The notes beneath the pieces are model-generated. The model was given only the letters and a program-made list of their open reading frames with translations, was not told the origin of the DNA and ran no database searches. This document shows, piece by piece, positions 36,729-48,007 of a DNA stretch of 64,000 bases; position 1 is the stretch's first letter; every line of letters begins with the position of its first letter. The stretch lies in the NCBI RefSeq assembly GCF_963678635.1, contig NC_087069.1, positions 5,005,472-5,069,471 of the forward strand, given 5' to 3'. Position numbers and translations under genes: made by a program. The stretch is from Symsagittifera roscoffensis. Taxonomy: Eukaryota; Xenacoelomorpha; Acoela; Convolutidae.

Positions 36729-37565
36729 GAAATGTTGCTAGTATATTTCAGTACCAGAATGAGTATTTTTGCGCTGTGATTTCAGGTATAATTAAAATTT
36801 TCTGCTTTGAATTTAGATTAAAAACACTTCTGCAGAATTGACGTAACAAAAAGCAACATTTGCGTAAAAACACGCAACACGACGAATGAGCAACTAATTC
36901 TGACCAGAAAAATGAAAACATTATTGACAAAAACATAGAAAAAGTCTGGCAAAATCACAATTTGAAAAATGTTGTTTTCAAGGTGGCGTTTGTTCACCCA
37001 ATCGCTAGATGGCGTTCTTGCATTTGAAAAATTGCTTGAATAGGGCAAGAAATTTGATTTTACGGTATCAAAGTTCGTCTTTCTGAAGCTTTTCAAATCG
37101 AGATTACTCCTGGTAATGCGCAATTAGATTATACAAAAAAAGATTATACAAAATGTTGCTAGTATATTTCAGTACCAGAATGAGTATTTTTGCGCTGTGA
37201 TTTCAGGTATAATAAAAATTTTCTGCTTTGAATTTAGATTAAAAACACTTCTGCAGAATTGACGTAACAAAAAGCAACATTTGCGTAAAAAAACGCAACA
37301 CGACGAATGAGCAACTAATTCTGACCAGAAAAATGAAAACATTATTGACAAAAACATAGAAAAAGTCTGGCAAAATCACAACTTGAAAAGGTTGTTTTCA
37401 AGGTGGCGTTTGTTCACCCAATCGCTAGATGGCGTTCTTGCATTTGAAAAATTGCTTGAATAGGGCAAGAAATTTGATTTTACGGTATCAAAGTTCGTCT
37501 TTCTGAAGCTTTTCAAATCGAGATTACTCCTGGTAATGCGCAATTAGATTATACAAAAAAAGTCT
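36729..37565. repeat. Two-copy tandem duplication, 421-bp unit
   Basis: AAATGTTGCTAGTATATTTC starts at 36729 and again at 37150, and the copies stay nearly identical to their ends (ATTATACAAAAAAAG). The identical 62-codon minus-strand frames inside are a by-product. The unit contains GGTGGCG ... CTAGATGGCG. Very recent duplication. Confidence 0.85.
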
Positions 37566-37864
37566 TCAAAATTTTTCAGTTGATTTGACTATTCAACCTA
37601 ATTCGATAGATTTACGATAAGCATTTGTAAGGGTTCAGGTTTACGATACAGGAAAACAAGTAGCTACGACTATTAAAAGCTTAATCGGGCATCTTTTTCT
37701 GAAGTCCGGCAGGTAATTTTGAATGCATCTGGTTGCTTTCTAACTGTATAAGTAGCTATAATAGGAGCTTTCCAATGAGAAACTTTGAACCACAGAGTCC
37801 AAATCTTTTGGTGTTTCACGGAATGTTCAACAAAAAAGCGTCGTTTTCTAACAAGGTTTGATAT

Positions 37865-38105
37865 TGTCATACCCGTAGGTATGCGTAATGTTTAATATTG
37901 AATCCGAACGGATTGGCGAGCTAATTATGAATGAAACTAAGATGTAAATAAGACAACTGAATCATGGTTGCTTATTTTTATCTTCTGATGACAATTCCCC
38001 AACTCATTGTTTAGCTTTGTCTTTCAAGGTCACTTGACCAGCTTAACGCAGTAAGCCTAATAAATAACTATACATAATATGTATTGGCAATCCGGCCGGA
38101 TGACC
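37865..38105 (-). repeat. 3' LTR of the gypsy element
   Basis: 241 bp matching 44542-44783. Outer end TGTCATACCC; inner end GGATGACC, where the other LTR has GATGACA, so one terminal base has mutated. A polypurine tract GAGAGGGGGAA lies directly next to it (38106-38116, minus strand). Confidence 0.9.
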
Positions 38106-39389
38106 TTCCCCCTCTCATCAATAAATAAATATGTATATATATCAAATTTGAGTTTTACGTTCCCTTAGGACCTGAGTTTTATGTCCCCGTGGGACTGGAA
38201 TGAGTTTGAGTTTTACGTCCCCGTGGGACTGGATTGAGTTTGTTATTGTTTCTCTGTTGCTATTTGCTCCTTTTTGTTCCCCTTCTCTTGGTGCTTTTCA
38301 AAGTCAATCAATTCCTCCACATTGTGTACATTCATCACCGATAGTACTTCCAGATCCGTAGTTGATTATTCAGGGCTATCCGCAGGGAATACCAGATCTA
38401 CTATTTGAGTCGTGCTGGTTTGATCTTTCGGGCGGATCGCATCCTAAAATGTTAGGCACGCTTGGCATTCGGGTGACTTTTCATGGAAACCCATCTCTGT
38501 GATGAAGTTTTTTTTAGCTAGGTGGCGTCTGATATGGTGTCGTCGTTTCTTGGCTGCTTGTTCGTCTATCTGTAGGTGAATCATTGGAGAATTTCTTAGT
38601 AGGCGATTGTAGAGTGTCCTCTACTGCATTTATGGCAATTGGGTTTCCCAATGCGCCGGCAAGTGTTGACTGTCTGGCCCTAGTCTATTTTCTTGTCGGT
38701 TTTGATTGTAGTTGCTTAGACTGATATTGTTTTGACTCCGGTGTTGCCTTTTGGTTAACCCTCTTGGGTGGCAGAGCTAAACTTTCGGACGTGGATGATC
38801 CCGAGTCAGTTGTTGAGCCAGAAGTGGCCGCACGCTCTTTTTCTCGCCTTTGATCCGATTGGAACTCCATCCCTCGTGTCCGCGTTTTTGGAGTTGGTCG
38901 TCCCCCAGCTCTTTTCCCTTTCGCTTTGCGTTTTGATGGGCTGTTTTGTTCCTTTTGTGTTAGCTTCACGGTAGACCTGAAGCGTCTTCTTTAAACATCG
39001 GGTGTCGTGGTGCACTAGGGTTTTCTATATCTAAATAACACAAACAAGGTTTAGTTCTCCGAGCGGATTTATATGCCACGTAATCACTGAGCGTTGAGGG
39101 GTGACATGGACCATAATTTAGAGGGCTAGGTACGAATGCAAAATCATTGTTTCTTAGTAGTAGCCGTGGTTGTTTTTCTTTTGTTTGGACCCACGCCAGG
39201 GTGTGTAAGTTAGGATTTTTCCATCGATGGTTTTGTGTTTTTGTTCAAAAGTTCTTGCGTTTTCTACTTTCGTAGCCAGTCTAATTGTTTTTCTTGCTAC
39301 TTTTTTTATTATTTGATCAGGTTGCTGTTGTATCCCTTTATATCTTAAGTTTAACTTTTCCTTTTCTAGTGCTACCGCTTTTCTAGTTT
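38106..39389 (-). other. 3' end of the gypsy element after integrase
   Basis: A basic, Ser/Lys-rich frame (38969-38685, 94 aa) may be an integrase tail or an extra small protein. 38160-38240 holds about three copies of a ~35-bp repeat, GAGTTTTACGTCCCCGTGGGACTGG. No membrane-protein frame is present. Confidence 0.5.
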
Positions 39390-40414
39390 TTACACCTGCT
39401 GTGGTATGTGGTTGATTGTCTTAATTTCAGTGTTCTCAGCAACAATTGGCTCTGGTTTTCTGCGTTTGATGCACAGTTCGTTCTCTGACCACTTCTGCAG
39501 GTCGTGCATTATTTCTGCTGGGATTGGCGGGTGCGTCAGATGTTTCCGATCTAAACAAGCGTGTTTAGCGTTTTCCCAATTTAGATTATTAAGTAAACTA
39601 TTAGTCGTTATATTCGAAATTGGTGTGTTACTTTTCCGTCCCATATGTGCTTCGAAAGGTGTGATTTTAGTCATTCCGTGCGGAGTTATTCTTAATGTTT
39701 TGATAATTTCTGCCACACTCGATAAAGTTTTGAACGGTTTACTACTTGGATCGATTCTCATGACACCATGTCGTCGTTTTAATGTTAGTATCAAACTTCC
39801 TACGACACCAAATGATCTATGGCCGTCTAACGGTGCAAACAATAGCTTTATGTTGTTTGATTTACAGAATAGTTGAAATTTTTTAGCGCGAAACGTTTGA
39901 GCCTGATCGCACCTTAACCGGCTAGGTACCCCATTATCTGAAATGTATCGTGGCCTAAATTTTAATGCAACGTCCGCTGTTGTGTGTGTTTGAAACTACC
40001 TTAACCGTTGGGAATTTTGACTAATTATCTATTGCCACTGAAATGTAAGCGTCTATATTCAACTCGTCGGGGAGCGGACCCGCAAAATCCAGTTGGACCT
40101 TTTCATTTGGTTTAACTACAAATTCTATTTGGGGAAGAATGTTGTTTACCGATAATTGGTTTTAATTTTTGACCTTGTTGTGTACATTCTCGACATCTTT
40201 GCGCCATTTGTTTTATTGTCCTGTGTAAATGCGGGAACCAGATATTTTGGCAGAGATCTAGCATGGCCACAGAACCGGGATGCGTGAGGTGTAGTCTGTC
40301 TAGTACTGTTTGCCTGAGTTGCGTTGGCAGGACTATGTCGTCTTCGATTAAGAGGCAGTCGTCTTTCACATGCAGTCTAATTCGTACGTTGTACCAGTAT
40401 CCGCCAAATGACAA
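39390..40414 (-). pseudogene. Integrase region of the gypsy element
   Basis: An HHCC zinc-binding domain is visible (HLTHPGSVAML ... WFPHLH ... C-x2-C near 40200), followed in another frame by core-domain sequence. Where GVVER normally supplies the catalytic Glu of DDE, this copy reads GVVGSLI-TLKRR, so the Glu is missing. Integrase inserts the element DNA; this copy cannot. Confidence 0.75.
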
Positions 40415-41531
40415 TTTGAGTGCGTCCCAGTCTCGTTTTTGTACAAAAATGACAAGTGGTCTTAAGTTTTTGTCCTTTCGGGTGGCCGCTGCGAAGAAGT
40501 TAAGCCCAACACTTTTTGGAGTTTTCTTCTATAGAGTGGTGTATCCTCTTCCTCTCCCTGTCGTTGGTCTCCCTGTCGGTTGTCGCGACAATTTCGATCG
40601 CGGTGAGATTGTGGCTAGCTTCCAATTGAGTTGTTGTCATAGTGGGAGGTTCGGTGTTTGGTTGGAGTTCTTCTTGTATTCTAACGATAGGGTCCATTCG
40701 GCATACGCAGTATTCGTAAGTTTCCTTTGTTTCGATTGAAAGATCCGTTTGGATGATTGCATTGGCTGGCATACTTTCTGTTTGCGTGGCAGTTGTTGAA
40801 GTTACTTTCATTGTTGGCGACGTTTTCCTACTAAATCACTCTGTTGAGTCGGTGAACACTATTTTTGGGAAGGTTGCTGGTTTTCGTTTTAGGTTCTCTC
40901 TTGCGTCCTTGCCGGCGTCTGGTTTTAGTTTCACGTCTGATTGTTTTTTGTTTGATAGGCTCTCCTCTCTGTCTGACTCGCCTTGCCACTGGTTTTTGTT
41001 TGTGTGTTCACCTGTTAAACATCATTCTTCTTTCTGTTCTTTGGGTATGAATCCTCCCGTAAATTCTTTCATAATTTGTTTTCTCATTTTTTTCTGACCG
41101 TCTTTCGTTGAGTTGATTTTGGCAATTTAGATCGTGAGCGTTTTGATTTTTTCTCGTCGACTGAATTCGAAAGTGAGTTGTGAGCGAATGATTTGGCTTT
41201 GGCGTTGGATCATGTTTGAGTGTTTGACCGCTTATGTAATGAACGCTATGATCGGAATGCGATTGAAATAATGATTGGTGTATTTTTATCCCTTTGTTTT
41301 TCTCGCGTTTTTTGATCGGCCAATAGGGCGCTGGTTTCCTATTGGCTAATTGGTTTAAAATTAAGTTGTCCATCATTTCAAGATTGTTAACAAATGAGTT
41401 GATTGACGCCACAATAAATTCCTTATCGTACCTGCTGGGGTTATTCCAATTCCAACCGGATTTTGGGATATATAGTCAATTAATCCCATTTTGCTCCCTG
41501 CCAGATATTTGATATTGAAATTAAAAGGGAT
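40415..41531 (-). other. Long polar spacer between RNase H and integrase
   Basis: About 1.1 kb separates RNase H from the integrase zinc-binding domain. The sense strand encodes Lys/Arg/Asn/Gln/Thr-rich sequence with no recognised domain (frames 41412-41008 and 40811-40500). Most gypsy elements have only a short tether here. Confidence 0.6.
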
Positions 41532-42708
41532 TCATCGGTCGATCCATCTTTTGAGCCTGCTTTGACTTGTCTTAAATTTTTCACCAGCGTTTAAAGCACT
41601 GATCAAAGCTTGATGGTCGTTAATTACCCTAAAAATTTTTCCGTAAAGATAATATTTGAAGTGCTCAATCGCCCACTCGACCCCCAGGAGTTCTAACTCA
41701 TTTACTGAATATTTTTCTTCTAACGAAATTAGAAATCTTGATGCGTACGCGATAGCCACCCACCCCTCGTTTGTGTTTTGTTCCAGGGCCGCGCCGAGTC
41801 TATACGTAGATGCATCGCAAACTACTCGTGTGTGGAGATTTTGGTCAAAATGTTTGTTTTGTGTAATTTCTGTGACTCACATTTGAATATTATGGAATGC
41901 GGAATCTTGCTCCGTCGACCAATTAAGTGTTTTGCGTTTGTCTATATTCTTAAGAAAGAGACGGAGTGCTGCCGCAGCCTGTGCCAAATATGGGATGTAC
42001 TTTGTAAGATGATGTATTGATCCCATGAAACTTTTCAGTTGTTTAAGCGTTTTAGGTGGTGGAAGTTTTTCTATTGCGTCTGTTTTTCTCAAAAGGGGGT
42101 AGTTCCTTCACTATCTATATGAAACCCAAGCCATTCAAATTGTTTGTACGCGAACTTAATTTTATCCAATGATATTGCGAGGTTTTGTTTATCCAGTCTG
42201 TGGAGAAGTTTTTCCAGTGATTCCTTATGTTTGTCTATCGATCCTTTTTTGATGATAAAAATGTCATCTAAATACGCGTAAGTATTTTTACAATTGATTT
42301 TTGTGAGATTGGTTGCCTTCTGAAATTCTGCCGGCATGTCTGTTAAGCCGTAGAACTCAGTTTGGAACTGATAAGTTCCCGCGGCATTTCCCCCTATGAG
42401 ACTAAAATTACATTGTTCTGTAGTTTTCTTATCCAACGGGATTTGTGAATACGCATATCGTAAGTCAAGGGAAAAAAATTGCAAGGTTCTTTCGTATCAG
42501 ATTTTTTCTGTTTGTGCGATGTTATCGAGTAGAAGATCGATATTCGACATCTGATACTTGTTTTTGTGAATGAACTTGTTAATTTTCTTAGATTCCAGCG
42601 CAAGCTTGACTGTTTGGTCCTTTTTTACTGTTATTACGATCGGACTGATGAAGTGTTTATCAGAACACTTTCGCAACTTGATAATACTTTTTTGGTCGAT
42701 TAGTTTGT
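41532..42708 (-). pseudogene. Reverse transcriptase-RNase H region of the gypsy element
   Basis: Pieces in at least three frames: fingers/palm with LRYAYSQIPLD and the catalytic YLDD (near 42265), the QFEWLGFHID segment, connection KLPPPKTLKQLKSFMG, and RNase H with CDASTYRLGAALEQ, NELELLGVEWAIEHFKYYL and INDHQAL. A frameshift near 42090 and several stops separate them. The catalytic motifs remain, so decay is by breaks, not by loss of the active site. Confidence 0.8.
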
Positions 42709-43290
42709 TTAGTTCATTTTCAACTCTTTATTGTAGATGAATCGGAATACGTCGACCCTTTTGTTGAATCGGTGAACGTCCGAAATGAATTGTGTTTTCA
42801 AAACAAGGTTTTTTGCTTTTCCAATTCTCGCACCTAGGTTTATGAAACTTTCTATTACCCATTGTTTTATACCGGGGTTTGATGTGTTTTCTTCTGTTAT
42901 GTTCAACACTTGCTTATGCTGTGTTTGTTCTTGAATTAATTTTATACCGATGCTTAAGAGTAAATTACGGCCGAGAATGTTGGCCTTTTGATCGCCAACC
43001 ACAATAAATGGAGCCAACTGGATAGTCCATCCAACAAATTCTATTGCTAGCATTTGTCGTCCCTTCGGAATAATAACTTTTCCATTATAGCAAGCTAGAT
43101 TACGTGCGGCATCTTCCGCAGGGATTTTTTTTTTCAAAATAGTAGTTTTGTGGTTTTGATGTATTCGACGTGCCGTAGTTTCATTTGGGAATGACATTGG
43201 ACTCCCTGAATCCGCAATGGTAAGCATTTCCTCGGATTTTGTTTTTAGTTTCACAATATGTCCATTTAAATCTTCCTCGCTGATTTTCAT
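42709..43290 (-). pseudogene. Retropepsin-type protease region of the gypsy element
   Basis: A 193-aa frame with the active-site motif ADSGSP near residue 23 and ILGRNLLLSIGI further on, the usual second landmark of retroviral-type aspartic proteases. It lies between gag and RT as expected. The frame itself is open; its C-terminal part belongs to the start of the RT region. Confidence 0.75.
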
Positions 43291-43474
43291 TGTTTGTTTA
43301 ATTTCGAATGCATCTGAAATTTACAACATAGAATAATTATCTTTTTGTAATTACTCTCAACCGTTTTGTGACGTGAAATCTGCGAAAACCACTGGGTCAC
43401 TGGGTTTAATGCTGGCTTTCAATTTCATCTCGTGATTCATTATCAGCGTTACTTCGATGAAAATTTACATGATT

Positions 43475-44542
43475 TCAACGACAGACCTTTGCAAAATGTC
43501 CACAGTTTGCACATTTCGTGCAAATTTTATCTCGGGCTGGACATGTTTGAAAATGGTTTGGGCTAAACGGATTTCCACATCTGTAGCATTGTTTTTGTGA
43601 AGAGTAATTTTGTGTACTTCTGTTTTGATTTCCCTTTGTGTTTTGATTTTGTCTTCCCCGCGAGTAATTTCCTCTATTGTTGTTCTGAAAAGGTGAGGAA
43701 AATCCGCCACGTCCTCTTTTGGGTAGAAAGTAACCCATTGGCTCTTGCTTGATCGCAACGGACGAATTTGTTCCGATTGGGTTTAACTTCATAGTTTTGC
43801 TTTGTTCAATGCCCTTCTCGCGTCCTATTGCATATTAATTTGCTTCTTGTGGTGTTCTTGTTTGAGCTAGTAATTCCTCGGCGATTTTTTCATTGTTCTT
43901 GTGGGTGGTGAACATATCACGAACCCATTCACTTTCCCTGTCTCCACAGTCTGCGCGGGATGCTAGCTCTACTAGATCTGCGTGGAATTGTTCTAATGTT
44001 TCATTTTTTCTTTGTTTACGGCAGATAAAGTTGTATCTTTTGAATGCTATGATTCTGTGGGTAATAAAAATGTCTTCTAATACTTGTATTAGCTGTCTTG
44101 TCGTTGTCGTCTGTATCATTAGCCCTGGTCGCTTCTGTTGAACTTGTCTCTGACCTTCCATGCCTAGATATAGAAATAGGTAGCCTCGCAATCTCGCATC
44201 CGCTTTGTCCCAGTTTACAGAGTTTTACATAACGCCTTTGTCTCTTGCTTTTTGGGAACTATTCTCCCAATTTACTTTCTTTTCTTGGTTTCTGACATCT
44301 CTATTCTTCCGTTTTGCGTCCGTTTCTCCCTGTATCTCGACTTCCAAAATTGGTTCAGATGGCAGAGTAACCTCAGGTTTCTACCGTAGTAGATTTCGGA
44401 TCTCTATTCCGTCTTTTGCGAAAACCGCGAGCTCTACAAGTGCAACCCACTTACTCCATTCTAGCGGGGGCTCTGCTGTTGCTTTCTCCCAGAACGAGTT
44501 TATATTGAGAGGATTTTTCGTTGATCCTGCTGGCTGCGACAT
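43475..44542 (-). pseudogene. gag of the gypsy element
   Basis: One reading frame runs from the LTR junction (MSQPAGSTKNPLNINSF) to 43475 and is interrupted by three in-frame stops (about 44389, 44227 and 43833). It carries a capsid-like central part (YLFLYLGMEGQRQVQQKRPG ... ETLEQFHADLVELA) and, after an Arg/Gly/Asn-rich linker, two Cys/His clusters: CYRCG ... H ... C and CTKCANCGHFAKVC. The latter resembles a CCHC zinc knuckle that binds RNA. Gag would package element RNA into virus-like particles. Confidence 0.75.
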
Positions 44543-44783
44543 GTCATACCCGTAGGTATGCGTAATGTTTAATATTGAATCCGAACGGAATGGCGTGCTA
44601 ATTATGAATGAGACTAAGACGTAAATAAGACAACTGAATCATAACTGTTTATTTTTTATCTTCTGATGACAATTCACTAAACTCGTTGTTTAGCCTTGTC
44701 TTTCAAGTCCTTTGACCAGCGCAACGCAGTGAGCCTAATAAATAACTATACATCATATATATTGCCAATCCGGCCGGATGACA
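44542..44783 (-). repeat. 5' LTR of the gypsy element
   Basis: 242 bp, TGTCAT ... ATGACA, differing from the 3' LTR by roughly 20 bases. The last LTR base on the sense strand is the A of the gag ATG. The following TGTCGCAGCC would be the primer-binding region but does not start with TGG, so the primer is unclear. Confidence 0.9.
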
Positions 44784-44987
44784 GATATAATAACCAGACT
44801 GCACCTCCGAAAAAGTTTTTCAGTTACTTTTTGTCCCGGTCAGATCTGTTCAAAAATTTTTCTTAAAATTAAATCAATTCTTAAAATCAAAATTTTAGTC
44901 CTGGTTTTAGCTAATTGCCGAGGACAAAACATCAGAAACAAAACATCAGAAAAAAGAATGATTTACTTGCAATATTGGAAAAAAAAA

Positions 44988-45182
44988 TTATGTTTTTCGT
45001 CTCGGGACAATATAAATATGAGAAGGAAGACTATGCCTGTATCCAATTAAATGCTCGATACCAATTGTTTCTCTGGGCCGCAGCTGTTCCAACTCTCGTC
45101 CAAAAGGGGGGCCAGTTCTGATCGTCTTCGAAAAAACCAAGGGAAATAAAGTTACAACAAAGAGGAAAGCTTGTTTCACCAT
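44988..45182 (-). CDS. Possible small secreted peptide or first exon of a secreted protein
   Basis: A 64-aa frame starts MVKQAFLFVVTLFPLVFS, a textbook signal peptide (basic start, ~13 hydrophobic residues, small residue at the cleavage point), followed by a charged, cysteine-free segment (KTIRTGPPFGRELEQL...). The ATG is preceded by a TTTCTCTCTTT-rich stretch on the plus side. It may be a first exon, since a GTATCG donor-like site lies about 39 codons in. It lies about 200 bp upstream of the gypsy insertion. No family recognised. Confidence 0.35.
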   Translation of the reverse strand: MVKQAFLFVVTLFPLVFSKTIRTGPPFGRELEQLRPRETIGIEHLIGYRHSLPSHIYIVPRRKT

Positions 45183-45985
45183 TTTAATCGTGACTTTATC
45201 TCTCTTTCTCTCTTATGTTTTTTTCTGGAGTTTTCGATTCTTATTAATCAGATTGAGATTAGTTTTTAATTTCAACTTTAGTCGAGCTGACAATATTCAA
45301 CTGACTCAAAATCTACTCGGAATTGGGTATTTGCTGGTAGCAACTTGCTTATCTAAAACTAAACACTTCAAAAAAGATTTAACTAAGCTTTCAATTGGCT
45401 TTATCAAATAAATAATCAGTGGTTGAGATTCGCAGACTTTGATTTTGAGCTTAGAAACTAAAACAAAAGCTTCATTCAAAAGCAGTCTAACTGATTTTTT
45501 TTTTATCTCTATGAATTTAGGTTAGAAGAGCAAAATGATAATTTAACGCTTTTACCTTTGTACTTCAAACAATAATATAAAATGCATTTGGTTGTCTGAA
45601 CTCTCGATCAAAACCAAAAGAAAAATCCTCAAACTTGATTTTTATCATTCCCAGACTAAGTTTAGATTTCTTTGACTTTGTCTCTACAGATTATAGCTTC
45701 TTTAATCTCCACTTTATCGCAAAAATTTGAAGACGACACAAATTGGTGGTGAATAAAATCGGTCATAGAATTTCTATACCTTTTTAAGAACGGAGAGCAC
45801 TAAGATCAACCAAGACAAGGTTTTGTCGGTAAATGGGAGAGCTTAAGAAAAAGATTTAGAAAAACGTCCGAACATATTAGGGACGAAAAAAATGACGGAG
45901 AACACAGTTTTAAATGAATACAAAGTCCTATTAAGAACAAAAAGTTTCAATTCGGAAAATTAGAAATTTAGGCAGAATTCTTTTT
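45183..45985. other. Intergenic, nothing recognised
   Basis: AT-rich, no supported exon; a hydrophobic 73-codon frame at 45190-45411 is probably chance in a T-rich stretch. Confidence 0.4.
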
Positions 45986-46195
45986 GTTCCGACTTTCGTA
46001 ACGAAATTAACGGAATATTTGTGCTCGGGTGGTTTTTTTAACACAAATTTCGACTTTTATTCACAATCAATTTTTGAGGGACTCTGTTATTATTGTTCAA
46101 GAGGTATTGTTTTTATGAACTTAAAGTCAAAAAGGTATTTCACCTGCAATCATTTTTTGTAAAGTTATATGGCTTAAAGATTGCCATTTTGGATT
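45986..46195 (+). mobile_element. R element, 3'-truncated copy
   Basis: Begins GTTCCGACTTTCG and keeps the 5' hairpin in mutated form and the ATCATTTTTTGTAAAGTTAT block. It stops after GATTGCCATTTTGG. A complete R copy follows about 190 bp later in the same orientation. Confidence 0.7.
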
Positions 46196-46385
46196 GCCAA
46201 AAAGATTGCCAAAAACTAGAATTGATTATAAGAGATAATAAACCTTGGAGAATTGGGGTTGACAAAACTGTTAGTCGAATACACCACACATAAACTGCTG
46301 AGATTCGATGAACAAAATCATGAATTAATTACAAATTTGGAAAAAAGGTTGCTTATAAACTAGATTTTAGGCTTCATTCATTGTT

Positions 46386-46915
46386 GTTCCGACTTTCGAT
46401 ACGAAAGTAACGGAATATTTGTGCTCGGGGTGGGTTTTTTTTTCTTCAGACAAATTTCGACTTTTTAACTAGCCATTTTTGACGGAGTTTTTTATATCAT
46501 TCAAAAGGTATTGTTGTACTGAGCTTAAATGCAAAAAGATTTTTCACCTGTGATCATTTTTTGTAAAGTTATGAGGGTTTAAAGCTTGCCATTTTGGCCA
46601 ATTTGGGATAATTAACGCGCGATAAATTTCGCGCTATTAACGCGTAAGCGGAGATTTAATCCGTCTTAGAAATCGTTCCAAGTTGGCTGAACGAAGCTTA
46701 TTTGCCATAATTGATTAGTTACAAGGAACGAAAACTATCCTTTTGTACTTTATATGGCGTGTGGGGGGGATGATTTTCATAAAAAACTTCAAATTTTAGA
46801 AAAAAAATTTCTTTTTATTTTATTTCATTTTATTTTTTTAAATGTTATTAGTGCTTCATAAACCTTAAAAGGCAGTCGGAACATTCAGGGCTTCGCCCTG
46901 ATACGAGCAGTCTTG
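46386..46915 (+). mobile_element. R element, full length
   Basis: All diagnostic parts are intact: GTTCCGACT start within hairpin ACTTTCG-ATA-CGAAAGT, AGTCGGAAC near 46873, hairpin CAGGGC-TTC-GCCCTG, end CAGTCTTG. Flanked by TT on both sides. Confidence 0.85.
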
Positions 46916-48007
46916 TTTAGATTTGCGACCACTTACTAGCCTCTAAATTAAACAATAGCATAGATTGCTTTTTTACGGTGTCTCAAAGAAGGTTTTCTGT
47001 TACCTCTTTTAATTCACTTAGATTGACGAAGTTGTATCAGCTTGTGACAATTGTTTATCCTAGCGTGAGTACCGAGTTGATTTTGCATCCATCAAAATAA
47101 ATAATTTTTGTCGCTCACTTCAATAAAAAGTGCTTAATTTTAAATTTTTCGTAGTACGATATTGTATAACACCATTTTTCGTTCACAAAATAAGAACCGT
47201 TCATCCTCTTCTTTTTTGAAAAAAAAAAATGATTTTTTTGGCCAACAGAGTCAGAATTTTTTTTTTGGAAAAAGATCTGTTTGAACAAAAAAATCCTTCC
47301 ACAACGATTGAGAAAAGCTAGTGATTTTGGCGCAAGCAAATTTCCGTGTTTCTTTTAATTTGCGGATTCCACTTACAATTTGCTGATTCAGCTTACTTCC
47401 GCTGAATCCACGACAGAGTATTTTTACTCCTTATGTATATTTTTAGTTGTTTGTGAAATTTAAAAACTGTTCGGGATTCCTAAATTTGTTTTGAGGATTT
47501 TGTAAATTCACATGTCTTTGAAGCAATTTTTGGATTTACTTATTTGTTCTAGGAATCTAAAACAATGAAAAAGATCAAACAAAATGCATTTTTCCGGCTA
47601 CCGAGACAAAACTGTGTTCAACAAGTTGCGGCGTTTGCGGATTTGTCGCAGTTTGAACTCGTTGTAATGAGAATTGTATGACTAGAAAACTTTATTTAAA
47701 GATAGTTCTGAATTCTAAGACTAATAGTTATGTTCTATCTGGGTCAAATAGCCGGAAGATTAAAAGCACAATAGCCAATTTAATTTGTAGTTGTTTTGTT
47801 TTTGTTTGTCTTAATTTAGAACTCAAATTGAAATACCTTACGAGAATTTTGGAAAATTTTGAAAAATATCAAAATAAGGGAGATTCTTTTTGCTACAAAC
47901 TATAAATCGCGTCAATTTTCGTCTTTTAATTTTCTACATGCTTTCACCACGCGAAAAATGTATATTGCCGCCAATGAAATTTACAAACTTCAGCATCAAT
48001 CCTAGGT
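46916..48007. other. Intergenic, nothing coding recognised
   Basis: AT-rich; 47355-47400 and 47620-47650 carry GCGGATTCC-type repeat fragments. Confidence 0.4.

Larger units (their letters stand above)
37865..44783 (-). mobile_element. Ty3/gypsy LTR retrotransposon, full length but degraded
   Basis: Flanked by a 5-bp target duplication GATAT (37860-37864 and 44784-44788) and two ~242-bp LTRs. Sense strand is minus: gag (44.5-43.5 kb), aspartic protease (43.3-42.7), reverse transcriptase and RNase H (42.6-41.5), a long polar spacer (41.5-40.4), then integrase (40.4-39.4). RT before integrase places it in Ty3/gypsy. Several stops and frameshifts and a changed integrase catalytic residue make it non-functional. 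No envelope-like frame with signal and membrane segments is seen. Confidence 0.9.

Noticed and set aside
36748-37357. Two identical 62-aa minus-strand frames
   Set aside because: They arise from the 421-bp tandem duplication and show no protein features beyond chance hydrophobic and Cys content.
38685-38969. Envelope-like gene at the 3' end of the gypsy element
   Set aside because: The frame is basic and Ser/Lys-rich, without a signal peptide or membrane span.
39406-41097. Long plus-strand frames (39406-39876, 40263-40739, 40753-41097)
   Set aside because: They are antisense shadows of the minus-strand gypsy integrase and spacer.
47678-47905. 75-aa plus-strand frame with a hydrophobic stretch
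   Set aside because: No signal peptide at the start, no splice or promoter context, no recognisable family.
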